Part shown: in pieces, positions 41,851-53,458 of the stretch
How positions within the stretch are numbered: position 1 is the first letter of the stretch
Layout: the number at the start of each line of letters is the position of its first letter
Source: Dipetalonema caudispina
Lineage: Eukaryota; Nematoda; Chromadorea; Rhabditida; Onchocercidae
Length of the DNA: 64,000 nt
Reading direction: 5' to 3'
NCBI GenBank assembly: GCA_013365325.1
Contig: JABVXV010000155.1
Coordinates: forward strand, 78,271-142,270
The notes under the pieces: model-generated
Told to the model about the DNA's origin: nothing
Seen by the model: the letters and a program-made list of their open reading frames with translations, nothing else
The model's database searches: none
Position numbers and translations under genes: made by a program

Positions 41851-42489
41851 TTTCTAAAGTTGATTTCGAACTTACGGAAAATCCAAAAGCGAATGGTTCA
41901 ATTGCTAAACATGTTTTACGTTCTGGTACCATTAAAAAAACACGGTTTTACGATTGATAACGACGATTTCGTGGTACCATGGTACCATAGGGACTAATTT
42001 CTTTTTATGATACATAACAGACTGAGATTGAAACTAAGACTTCGCAAATGACCAGCTACCATGCAAGTATTATAACCTATCAACATACTAACATCGATCA
42101 TATCTACCGGATACCACAACCTGATATCGTACAGGAACCATATGGATACTATGCAAGTATACCATAACTTATCCGGCATTTACTCGAAACCTTATCCGGA
42201 ACCACGCTTTACTCCTCGGCCCTAATATATTAACAAATGAATGCAATCATTAAATCCCAGGTCGAGACAGTTGTCTTAATTTCCGGGAAACTCCGGTTCT
42301 CTATGATCTTTTCGATCACGGTCTACCAGATATCTCGGAGATCTTCTCCGGATATTTGTTTGAAGAATTTGTTTACAAGTTCAAAGGTCTGTTAAGATTG
42401 ATTAACAGGTAAGCAAGGAGATATGAGTCACCTGACACATAAATCATTAGCAAATTTACAGTTCCTTTTGTATTTTAGAAATCTTTTCC

Positions 42490-42600
42490 GTAATAACTCT
42501 CTCCTCTCTCTTCTCTCTCCTTTCTTAGAAGGTAACTCTCTCCTCTCTCCTCTCTCTCCTTTCTCAAAGGTGTCCTCTTGACTTCTCCTCCTCTTTCTGC
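42490..42600. repeat. CTCTCTCC-type simple repeat, two tandem copies
   Basis: A polypyrimidine tract built of two similar units, each starting with TAACTCTCTCCTCTCTC and ending with CTCCTTTCT. The minus strand opens as an Arg/Glu-rich frame (EREERGESYLLRKEREERGE), an artefact of GA repeats. Confidence 0.8.
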
Positions 42601-42766
42601 TACCTCTAATATTGAATAGGTAATTTGACTCTGTAGAAGATACATTATCTCCTTGAACATAGCAGTCATTTAGCTATATCTTCAGTTATTTAGTGAAGAT
42701 GATAGAATAGTAGTATAATCTACCGAAGATAATTAAGAGAAGGCTGAGTAAAATGAAGCTTTCTTC

Positions 42767-42815
42767 TAGCCTAGACTATTCTAGAGCAATATTAACTCTA
42801 GAATAGCCTAGGCTA
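42767..42815. repeat. 20-bp inverted repeat with one mismatch, 9-nt loop
   Basis: Arms 42767-42786 and 42796-42815 (TAGCCTAGACTATTCTAGAG against its near reverse complement) differ at one position. It lies about 550 bp beyond the 3' end of the filament gene on the minus strand. Confidence 0.85.
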
Positions 42816-43360
42816 TGGGAAATTTACTAAGTGAGGATATTTGAAATTTCTTGCACTAATTTCTTGTGCTTATATTATTAGACAATGAAACTATAACCTA
42901 TTTTATTCTCTGCTATCATTATCAATTCATATTTGTGAGACTGATCTTATGAACTCGCTTTCTGATATCTAACAATATGGGCTTATTTTGAACTGAAGCA
43001 ATAAGGTCAACATAGGATCACCAAAAAGTAATTTGGAATACTTCACACAAGACATGAAATTAATTTCAAATAATGAATAGATTTATCTAAAGACGAAAAT
43101 TTCGCAAATGAATAATTTATAGCTGAAAGAATTGCATCAAATTATCACAAGTACATAATAGGAACAAAGAATTCATATTGCTTCAAATAATTTAAATCAT
43201 CTTTTCTTAGCAAAACTTCTCAGAAATTGGAATTTCGAAAATTTTTTTAAATCTTATTATCTACATTCATTATAATTTAATGTTTTTCTCATGAATTATT
43301 GTTTGCATGAAACAAAAAGATAATGGAATTTAATCAATTAAATTTGAAAGTATATATTTG

Positions 43361-44061
43361 TTAGGCTTGGCTTGAACGTTGAATAAGCGTAGCGCGTTCT
43401 TCACCATCACGACTGTAGAGAATTGTATGAACATTTGAACCATATCCAAATGATTCTTCTCCATCAAAAATGAGTTGATCAGGTGGTGATGAAATACCAT
43501 GTCCACGTGCTACAATCTGTAATCAGAAAAGAAAAAATTTTGAAACTTTCAATTTTTTCTTTTCTTAAATATTTGATCGATTAATTGAAGATTTGATTTT
43601 TCTTCTTTTTTCTGATGCAAATCCTATTAGTATGTTATAAGTTAAAAGATTCAGCAAAAAAAAAAAAAAAAAAGAAAATAATCTTCCATTTTTTTTTTTT
43701 TTTTGCCGATTAGAGAATTTTTTGTCGAAAAATATAGCGGAAGAAGTTTAGTTAATTCTTAAATTAAACCTTAACACTTTTTCCAGGTTTAAGAATGAAA
43801 TTCTGCGGGAATGTATATATAATTTCCTTCTTTCCATCAATTTTTCTCTTTAATTTCCATTCACCAATTAATTCTTCCTTAGCGCGATGCGTATTTTGTA
43901 TTACAATAAAGGTACCATCAGCGGATATTTCCTGTAAATATTCAAAATTAGTGACATTTCCTTCTATTTTTTTTTTTTTTTTTTGCTATTTTTTTCTTTA
44001 GAAATTTCTGATTATTTTATTCCCCTTAGAAATTTCCATTATTTGATTAGTTTTTGAAGTA

Positions 44062-44100
<39 letters not shown>

Positions 44101-47100
44101 ATGGAAACATTTCCTTTGGCAGATCGTTGAAACGATGTGCGTGATGCGGTTTCACCTTTAGCAACTCTCATCGTTTCTGTAAGTTATGTTCAATTTCCGG
44201 ATCCGTAAAATTAACAAAAATAAACTTATGATAAATTTGAATTTACAAAGAAACTAATCAACTATTTGGAAATCGAAAAAAAAAAAAAATATAATCGATA
44301 ACTAAAACAATTACTGTTTATAATGCCTTGCAATTAGAAATTTTTCTAAACATTTCTCAATTTATTACTGTATAAGTTCTTCCTCTCCCAATTTATTACT
44401 GTATAAGTTCTTCCTCTTTTTTTTCTTTTATTTTCCAGAATATCTCTCGTTAGGTTGGAAAATTTTTTGTATTAATTAAAGAGCATGAAAATGTAAATAA
44501 TTTTACTAACAAACAAACCAGTATCTTCTTGTTGAGTTAATTCATGAGTACGCACAACCTGCTCTACCAATTGACGCAATCCGGCACGATTCTCTTCACC
44601 TTCTAGCATTTTCCGGTAAATTGCTATTTCGGCATCTAATGTCTGCAAAAAAAAAATGATCGACCAAAATATGTTTGCAACTTTGATCCGATTAATACAA
44701 ATATTATTTGTTACTTAATGATTAACTTTCTGTTTTAAAAAAAATTCTATTTTACAATAGAAATTATTAGATGGAAAAAATTTTACAAGAATATTTATTG
44801 CAGCTAAATTAAAAGAAACTAATGAGACATTAAAAAGTTCGCTATGTAAGATGATTATTCGCTGATTGACCTGTTTAGTATCAAGAAGCATTTGAAGTTC
44901 AACCATCAAAGCTTGACATTCTTCGCGCATCTTTCGAATTTGCGCATCACGATCATTTAACGCTGCTTCATATGAACGTTGATCATCTTCTAGCTGATAG
45001 TTTAGCTCTTGAATCTGTTTTTCGAGCAAAGAATTCTAAAATTAATTTTAGCTAACTATTTTGATTGTTTATATTTATGATTCGTCATTACATTTGACAT
45101 TTATTTATAATATAATGCTAATATTTGTTAAATAAGAATTGTATTTTTTTTTCTTTTTGTTTTGTTGAATGATATAAAATCATTATGATAAATTTTGATA
45201 TAATATTCATTAATAATTTTTTTTTTCTCCTTTAGTTATTACAATTAATGTTGTTTTTTTTAAATGGAATACTTACTCGTCCTTCTAAATCAGTCAATTT
45301 ACCCCGAAGATCAGCAAGTTGTGTACGCAATCTTTTCACTTCTTCCTTGGCATAACCATGTTCAATGTTTTGTCTTGCTGATTGGGTTTGAATTTCTTGA
45401 ACTTTCAAACGATACCACGATTCCATATCCGTACGATTGACATTTGTTATCTGGCGATCATTTGCATAAATGTTTGAAGAATCAAAATTGGTAACAGTTT
45501 GTATGAAGAGTCAAAATGATAGCAATTCAAGACATGAATTATTGTTGGATGATCAAATTAAATGAAAGATTGTTGAGAAAAACCTGATCATATTCGGCAC
45601 GAATATCACGAATTGCAGATGCTAATTCATTCTTAAAGAATTCTCTATTCTCGGGTGTCGTATCACGAGCGGCAAGACTTTGTAGCTCACGTATCTCTTG
45701 TTCATGAACACGTCTGATAAAATCAATTTCCTCCAATAATGTTTGCACTTGATTTTGATGATCGATACGATTCAGTGTTTCTTGGTCAACATCCTTCAAG
45801 ATTCTATTTAAGCTATTGTGAAATAAAACAAGGCATAATATTAATTCTATCATATCGAGTACTTCTTATAATCGAATTCAAATTCTCAAGTTACTATGAT
45901 AACAAATTTGTACTCATTCAAGAGTAATGCAAATGATACATTACTTTAAATTTGCTAGATATTATGCATGGTATTTATATTTATTAATTACTGGTAGTTA
46001 GAAAGTGATAAAATCAAAATAAAACTGAATCTTAATTTTCTAAACAATGATAATTCTTTTGACTAAACAAACATCGAACAATTATCGATTAATTATAAAA
46101 GAATTAAATTTTACAACAAATTATATCATAGAATATAGAAAAGGAAATTTTTTAAACAAACAGTTCGCGTTCTTTGCAATTCTCCCAACAATCGTTGATT
46201 ATCCTTTTTGATACGCATTACTTCCTCTTCCATTTCTGTTATACGATGTCGCAATGCGTTAATTTCAGCTTCAATATGTGAAAGCTGTGACAACATATCG
46301 TCAATTTTCTTACGATCCAACCCACATGATTGTAATGCTTCTTCATATCTACAACATTTTGATAAATTTGTAACATTCAAATGGAAGAATGTTCCGTTAA
46401 CTGAATGAATGAGATTGAATTGTCGTTAAATAAATTTTCTATCAATAATATTTCATATTATGGGTTATTAAAAGATTGAAATTGTTGTTTAAAGATTGAA
46501 AATTTTATTGGAAAATTAAAAAAATAAAATTTATTGAAATAAAAAATTAGAGAAAATATAAATTGAATTGCTTTTATATATTCATGTTAATGTACTTTTT
46601 CCGATAGTTGGATAATTCATCTTGCATTTTACGGATTTCCTTTTCCAAATCATCATGTTGTTTTACCGTCTCCTTAATCAATTTATGTGCATCCTGAAAT
46701 TTATAGCATCATATTTAAGATAGTTAAACTTTAAAACTTTGAACAGAAAAAGTAGTAATTCGTCCTTCATCTATTATTAATTATTATATTTCTTTATAGA
46801 GCTAAATGATAACAAATTTTAAATTTAAATGAAAAAAGGAAAAAAATTTATGAAAATAAGATAAGAAACATTTACCGAAATTTCTCCTTCATACATTTGT
46901 TTTATGTTGAATGTATCTTTTCCCCATTTTCCACGAAGAAGATCCAAATCTGCCGCTAATTTTCGATTTTGTGCTTCGAGAAAACGAACCTTTAAATGAT
47001 GTTTTCATTTAGGATTTCAAATTTTATTTGTATTTGATGAATTACACTAGAAGAACTGAAAAGTTGCCTGAATGAGAATTACAATTACAATTTTACTTAT

Positions 47101-48390
47101 GCTTTCTCATACTTTGTCCTAGCGTATTCGAATTTCAAATTTTAAATTTAAATTTTTAAATTAGTATAATTTTCTATATCCCATCATTTTTTATTGCTAA
47201 TTTATCATTTTCTTATTGGTTCACTTCAAACTATCCATGTTGTAGTTAATTTAAAAGTAATTTAAGTATATCAACTATACAAATGTTATAGTACAATGAC
47301 TATTGCTATTTATATGTTGTTCTCATTAATTAAATTCAATTGTGTTAGTGCAGAAATATATGTTTATCGTACGTCAAATGACAGCTTTAATTTAAATTAT
47401 TTATTTTTTTGTTTTAAAAACGAAACACAACATGCAAAATGATTATTCCGTGATCCTTATCGTTAACTCACGTGACATTTATTACGTATAATATTCACGT
47501 ATAATCTTGTTAATTATAATAATGAACAGATGGAATTTAAGATTAACAGATTTGATTGTTATAGCTATTATCAGCTAAAATTATTTGACTGTTGTAAAAA
47601 TTAAGCCAAAAGATTGAATGATTGATTGATTAGCATCATCTGTAGTCACTGTAGGCAAATCATTTATATGATCAATTTTATCTAGCAAATCAATAAGTGT
47701 TAGATTCTGATAAATATTTAACTGAATTCTTCAAAACTTTCTTCTTTTCCAAAATACTTAACTTACTTTTTCAATATAGGTAGCTAAACGATCGTTCAAA
47801 TCGCTCATCTCTTTCTTTTCACGTTCACGGCTATCACGTATGGTAGATGCAGCATTTTGTCCGAACGGTGATACGCTTAACATTCCGGCACCACTTGTCA
47901 ACGATGTCGTCGATCCAACTTCCGTAAAAAACTTTATCGTACGACCATTTGCAACTGCGATAGATAAGTAAAATTTTTCAAATAAAGTTTTTAGTTGGTA
48001 ATGCTTACTCACTCAATAATTTTCAGTGCTTCATTTAGGTATATTATATTTTAAAAATGTAATTTTTCTTTTTTTTTTTATTATTGAAATAAAAATTAGT
48101 TTATATTTCACTTTATTCCATAACATTGGCCAATCTCATGCTATAATATTGACCAATCTAAATATTTATCAAAAAAATATTGGCCAATTAACTAATTTAG
48201 CAAAAGTACTGTATATGCTTATAACTACTCATGGATATTGGACATTCTTTCTGTCTTTCTCTCCCTACAATCAATAAAAATTCTTTTAAATTTCAAGTAT
48301 GAATAACGTATATAATTTAAAATTACCACTTGATTCACGTAGACGTCCACCAAGAGGTTGACGTGACATTGCAGCGGAAACAAATGACAT
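43361..48390 (-). CDS. ifb-1: Cytoplasmic intermediate filament protein with lamin-like tail, IFA/IFB type
   Basis: Role (family): coiled-coil filament subunit of nematode epidermis, pharynx or other tissues; anchors hemidesmosome-like attachments and resists stress. Seen: twelve exons, 48327-48390, 47767-47954, 46876-46989, 46596-46693, 46162-46348, 45584-45793, 45277-45450, 44871-45035, 44519-44642, 44097-44176, 43770-43931 and 43361-43516, all in phase, giving 573 aa. Head about 1-70; the helix-initiation motif [20 protein letters not shown] spans exons 2-3; the coil 2 termination motif is [13 protein letters not shown] (exon 9). The C-terminal EWKLKRK and [12 protein letters not shown] block is an immunoglobulin-fold lamin tail domain. 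Length fits invertebrate filaments. ifb-1 is my best guess; an ifa member is possible. A strong TTTCAG acceptor (48444-48449) starts the 5' leader about 53 nt before ATG. Confidence 0.95.
44060..44095. repeat. Poly(A) run of about 35 bases
   Basis: An uninterrupted A run on the + strand lies next to the 3' end of filament exon 10 (donor at 44096). On the coding strand it is a T run directly after the donor GTTTTT. It is a likely place for assembly or sequencing length error. Confidence 0.85.
44358..44417. repeat. Tandem duplication of 29 nt (period 31) in a filament-gene intron
   Basis: CAATTTATTACTGTATAAG followed by TTCTTCCTCT occurs at 44358-44386 and again, identically, at 44389-44417. 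It lies in the intron between exons 9 and 10. Confidence 0.9.
48123..48188. promoter_or_regulatory. Three TTGGCCAAT-like repeats in the first filament intron
   Basis: Copies ACATTGGCCAATCT, ATATTGACCAATCT and ATATTGGCCAATTA are spaced about 23 and 31 nt apart. Each contains CCAAT on one or both strands, so NF-Y-like binding is conceivable. First introns of nematode filament genes often hold enhancers, but no function is shown here. Confidence 0.3.
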
Positions 48391-49889
48391 ACTTTCTTAT
48401 TTCAGTGGTGTAAGAAGCGACCAACGGATAAAATTTTCAACGTCTGAAATTCTAAAGGCTAACTTGTTATTCATCTTGTTTTCGCCAAACAAAAATTATT
48501 GAATGGAATTTTCATAAACTAAAACTATATGTACCATTAATTAATTAGCTGTATAGCAATCTCAGATAACTTACAGATGAGTAAACTTCCATCACATCAT
48601 GTTAGTATCGACAAATAACAATTTGTTCCACCAGATTATACAAAATTCTAGTAAGGATTAATTTCTTTTTTCTTGGAATTTTTTTATTTGTTAAGGAGTA
48701 AGAAAAAAAGAAAGAAAAACTAACAAACAAAAACTAAAAAACATTTTTTTTGCTCTCAGAAGATGCAAATAATTTCTTCAAAATTCGTACTTCTTTCACT
48801 CCACTAAATCATAATATCATTTGAAGAAAGTAATTAAAATACTTAAATAAGATGGAATTAGGATAACAAAAAAGTAAATTTTATTCTAATTTTATTATGT
48901 TTGGCTCTGTGAAGTAAGCGAAATACTCGATTAATTATGAATATCAGGAAACGATTAATGAGGAAAGGATCGGATAGATTTATTCGAAATGTTTTTCATC
49001 GTATTTTTTCCCATTACGGACATTTATTTAAATGTCAGGATTATCCGGTTACTACTACGATTACTTATCAATACATATAATCCTATTCATTGCAATAAGC
49101 ATGCATTTTGGACGTGATAATAATGACAACACATTTTAGTATTCCGGTGCTGTGATAATGATAATGATGAGAGGATTCCTGAAAAGTTTTAATACTCCTT
49201 TTTCCTTAGTATTCCTGAAAAGTTTGCACAGTTTTAATTCTATGAACAAAGTGAGAAAAAATATTCACTTTTGAAAAAATTTCAAGTTTTTATACGGTTC
49301 ATTTCATAAGTGATTTGTTCGAATCAAAACTGCCAACAGTATTTGCATGGCAGAATTAAGAAGAAAAATTGAAAGAAAGAAAAAAAAAATTGAAATTTCT
49401 ATACTTCACTCATATGTTACCTCTTTTTGACAAAGTACCTTTAATTATCATTTTTATACTAATCGAATTAGCAATATTTGTCCAATCAATGATTTCATTC
49501 ATTGAAAATCTCAAATAAAATAATTGTTTAACTTTTATCGGATTTCCCAAATGACTATTAATTTCCTGCTTCTAATAAGAAGAATAATGGATGATGCAAT
49601 TTACATGAATAAAAATTTAATTAATAAATTATCAAGAGAAAAAAAAAAGGAAAATGTTTCTTCTTATTTTATTCTAGCAAAATTATTTTTAGAATTAAGC
49701 ATTTTTTATAAAGATAAAAGAATAATTTAAAAGCAATTATAAAGGGAAATAATAAATTAATTCGAAAAATTGCTTGTTTGCTTATACAAATTTCTTATCA
49801 TCAAAAAAATGATGGTAATAAAGATATCATACTATTGCTAAAATCATTTCATCATTTTTCCTTCTGTTAAACCCGGAAAACTATTGGTA

Positions 49890-50025
49890 ATACAACGATA
49901 ATAATAATAATGATAATTGCGATAATAATAATAATAATAATAATATTGATGATGATGATGATAATAGTAATAATAGTAATAATAACAATTATAATAATAG
50001 TAATAATAATAATAATAGCGATAAA
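49890..50025. repeat. (ATA/TAA)n microsatellite, imperfect
   Basis: Imperfect AAT triplets with interspersed GAT. On the minus strand it reads as a poly-tyrosine/histidine frame, which is not a gene. Confidence 0.85.
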
Positions 50026-50342
50026 TATGATAGGATGCATAAAGTATTTTGTGATGGAGGAAGGTAAGTGGTATTGATGTTATAATGCTCCCAATTATAT
50101 TGCGCCATTTTTCTTCTCCCTTAAAGCCTCTATCTACCTGTAACAGGTAATTCACACATAATGTATGACAGTTGACAGTCTTCTGTCCTCTTCCTAGCAA
50201 TATCCATTCTCTTTTCGTCCATTTTATACCTCAATAAAACTATAATCAAACAAATTTTTAGCTCAAAAATGTTGAAAATTTTTCCACCTGTCCTTTCTTT
50301 TTCTTCCTTTTTTTTTTTTTTTTTTGCATCGATAACTAGTTA

Positions 50343-50343
50343 C

Positions 50344-50380
<37 letters not shown>

Positions 50381-50405
50381 TGGATACACACACATATATA
50401 TATAT
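50343..50405. repeat. (CAGA)n followed by CA/TA dinucleotide repeats
   Basis: About nine perfect GACA tetramers at 50343-50378, then CACACA and (TA)n up to about 50405. Confidence 0.9.
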
Positions 50406-50871
50406 ACTTGTAATTGCTGTATAATCCCTTTTTTTTTTTAAGTTAAAAAGAGAGAAGTATTTAGAATTTATGTTTAAATGATTGTAAAATTTTTTTGTAA
50501 AATTCTCTATTTCTCTCATATATTTATTTTTCCTGTTTTTTTTTTCTTTTTTTTACCTCAATAAATTATTTTGTTTATGGAAAAGATTATGGAAAAATAA
50601 AAAATTTTTTATGATAATAAAATTTAAAAAAAGAAAAAGTAATTTTTTGTTTCTTAAATATATTAAAATTATTAAAAAATAAAATAATAAATGCTAAGGA
50701 ATAGATAAAAAAAAAAAAAAAATTTGAAACGAAGAAACAAAAAGTATGAAAATTAAAAACAGGCAAAGCATGAAAGTAAGCAAAGTAAGACAAGAATCGT
50801 ACCGATCGGTAGCTAATATTAGCAGACGATAAATATATATTTATGTTGAATGAAGGAATTTCCTACTAAAT

Positions 50872-50904
<33 letters not shown>

Positions 50905-51047
50905 ATGATTAACCAAAATAAACATTGGCAATATTTGCAAATGAATTCCATTTCTTGAAAAACATTCTTTTAAATCAAATTTTGTTCTTACAGGTAATAT
51001 ATTGGATTAAAAAATTGTGCATATATTAGTATTATTAATGGTAGGAA

Positions 51048-51180
51048 TAAATGAATAAACGAATGAATGATTGAATAAATAAATGAATGAATGATTGATT
51101 GATTGAATAAATGAATGGATGAATTAATCAATCAATGAGTGAATGAGTGAATGAATGAATGAATGAATGAATGAATGAAC
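51048..51180. repeat. (GAAT)n tetranucleotide repeat, imperfect
   Basis: GAAT/TGAA units with AAAT, GATT and GAGT variants; the last 40 bases are nearly perfect. It ends about 80 bp before the foldback element at 51259. Confidence 0.9.
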
Positions 51181-51258
51181 AATTATGAGGGATGAAATGA
51201 ATATAGTACGGCTGATCTCAATGATAGAAATTGCGATGTAATTTTTTGTCGCAAATCA

Positions 51259-51562
51259 TGGCTAAGAGAGATCGAATTGATCGAAATATATAATAATACT
51301 TTTCCCGATATTGTTGTAAAATATGGTGAAATATTGGAAACGATTCCAATTGTATACTTTGCAACGCTTAAATCTACAGATACTGTATAGTGCAAAGTTA
51401 TTTGTTAAAGAATCGTTTATTTTCAGGTAAAAAATAAAACACTTTTTTTTTACCTGAAATTTTACATTTTTTTTCATTCATTCATTCAAAAAATTTTTTT
51501 TTCACATCAATATCGGAATAAGTATTATTACATATTTTGATCAATTCGATCTCTCCTAGCTA
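51259..51562. mobile_element. MITE-like foldback element, about 300 bp, 58-bp terminal inverted repeats
   Basis: 51259-51316 and the reverse complement of 51505-51562 align without gaps at 51 of 58 positions, including the identical core GAGAGATCGAATTGATC. An internal 12-bp perfect hairpin (51422-51433 with 51447-51458, TTCAGGTAAAAA) sits in the middle. There is no coding capacity, and no clear target duplication was seen. Confidence 0.65.
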
Positions 51563-53458
51563 AGACATTGATACTTTCAGGTAACATTAACCTAAAACAC
51601 TGTTCCATTTACCTAATCATAATATTACCGGATGTTGAAAACTAAAAATTATCCCAAATATGGAACACATCACATTGTCGGATAATGAGATTCAGAATTT
51701 TACCCAAAAATGGGACATCTCATTAGAGTAGCTATTAATTTAATTGATAAATACATCCTTTTACCTATGTATTTATTCATTTACTTAGTTTTGAACAATC
51801 ACTTTTAATGAATACGTAGTTTATAATTCCAGTTTTGAAGATTTTTACTTATGGCATCTAAAAATAAAATTTCACTCTGTTACTTTTCTCAAACTATTAT
51901 CATTGATTCATTATCGTTTTCCATCACGTTTCATCCACGTTTCGTCTACGTTTCATAGTAATAGAAAGTTGAATTCTCGAATATCTTATACGTTTTGAAA
52001 CAATTTATTAAATATCTTCACTGATTGAATTGAATGGATTGAACGTAGATGCAAGTAAATCATATCATACGTTAATAAATAACTAATTTTGAAATAACCT
52101 AATCTCTGTAGTATTTCAATTCCTCGAGTTAGGAATTTAAATTTATTTAATTTCTTCCTTGAAGAAGAAAAAAAATGGAAGACTACTTTATATTTTACTC
52201 AATCATACGATAATTTAACAGTGAATAAACTTGGAATAATTTATATGTTAAATGAACCATTTTCATTTTCAGGTTTACGATATGATTCATCAATGAGACG
52301 ATTTTATTTCTGGTCAACGATTAATAATATATAATTTTGATGGGTTAATGCTCAATGATTTGTGCATGGAACTATATTATTGAAAGATTTGACAGTAAAG
52401 AAATATAAATTTATAAAAATGTCCTTTAAAGTACAAATGCATTAACTAATCTAACAAGAAATTAAATTCGTTCCTTTTTTTTTTAACTTCAGTATTTCAC
52501 CAAAAAAAAAAAAAAAAAAAAAAAAAAAAGATAATTATAGCATTTTACTGCATAATTTATTAAGCACATTTTATAAAATATGTTAAGATGATTCTATTTT
52601 TTGTCATTTCTTTTAAGTATATCAATCTAATTGAAAAATTAGGATGAAATATTATAAGAAAAAAGGTAATGTATTTCAACATATTTTAACAATTGATTTA
52701 TAAAAATATGAGTAAAGAGAATATTTGATATTAATTTTCGATCATTTGCAATATATTATATGGCATTTTATCATTCTGTGCAAATTATTAATAGGAAAAT
52801 CAGAAATTATTTAGTAATTAATTTCTCTTCTTTATTAATGAATGTTTTTCGATCATAGAATTTAATTACTTCATTATTATACAACTATAGATTTGTTATC
52901 TTTATGATATATTTAATTAAATTAAGTGAAGAAAATTGTACTTTTTTTTTTCCGTTCACTAACATTGGAAGGATGAAATGAATCAGTTACCGGATTATAA
53001 CGCATGAACTATACGTATTACCGACTTTATGCCAAAGTTATCATAATATTAAATAACGGTAAAAAGTGAGGGGGAAAACATTGATTAAGTGAAAAAACGG
53101 AAAAAATAGTTTTTTTTTTTTTTTGTCGATATCTCAAAAATTTTTCTTTAGTCAATTAAAAAATCTCGGGTATCTCGAGTGTTTGAGTTTTATATTATTA
53201 CCATGAATATAGTTTTCAAATCATCTTACTCATCTTCCGCGCTTTTTAAATTTGATTTCATTTAACTTAATCGTGTCTCGTCTCACTTAATAATGTAAGT
53301 TAGACAAGTAAATAATGTAAATAATCTTTAATCAGCATGCTTTTTTATCATTAATGGATCAGTTAACGATTATCACTTTGCGAAATAATCATTTTATCAT
53401 AATCTAGCATAATTATGATATTTCGACAATGATATCAATTCAATATTCCTCTCAGTTT

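Larger units (their letters stand above)
41851..43360. other. Intergenic region between EXOSC7 and the filament gene
   Basis: About 1.5 kb without a supported gene. It holds a 14-bp perfect palindrome GGTACCATGGTACC near 41975-41988, a less AT-rich stretch at 42170-42370, a CT-rich tract at 42490-42600, and a 20-bp near-perfect hairpin at 42767-42815. Both flanking genes are minus strand, so the EXOSC7 promoter and the filament 3' UTR should lie here. Confidence 0.6.
48450..53458. other. 5-kb intergenic region between filament gene and collagen
   Basis: No supported gene on either strand. It should contain the filament promoter and the collagen 3' UTR. Contents are AT-rich DNA with many homopolymers (T run 50875-50903, A run 52502-52529), several microsatellites, and a foldback element at 51259-51562. 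Open frames here are repeat translations (for example poly-Tyr) or short. Confidence 0.6.

Noticed and set aside
42475..42669. Minus-strand frame with repeated KEREERGESY
   Set aside because: Artefact of the CTCTCTCC repeat between EXOSC7 and the filament gene.
49844..50200. 118-codon minus-strand frame with poly-tyrosine
   Set aside because: It is the translation of an ATA/TAA repeat, with no family resemblance and no splice context.
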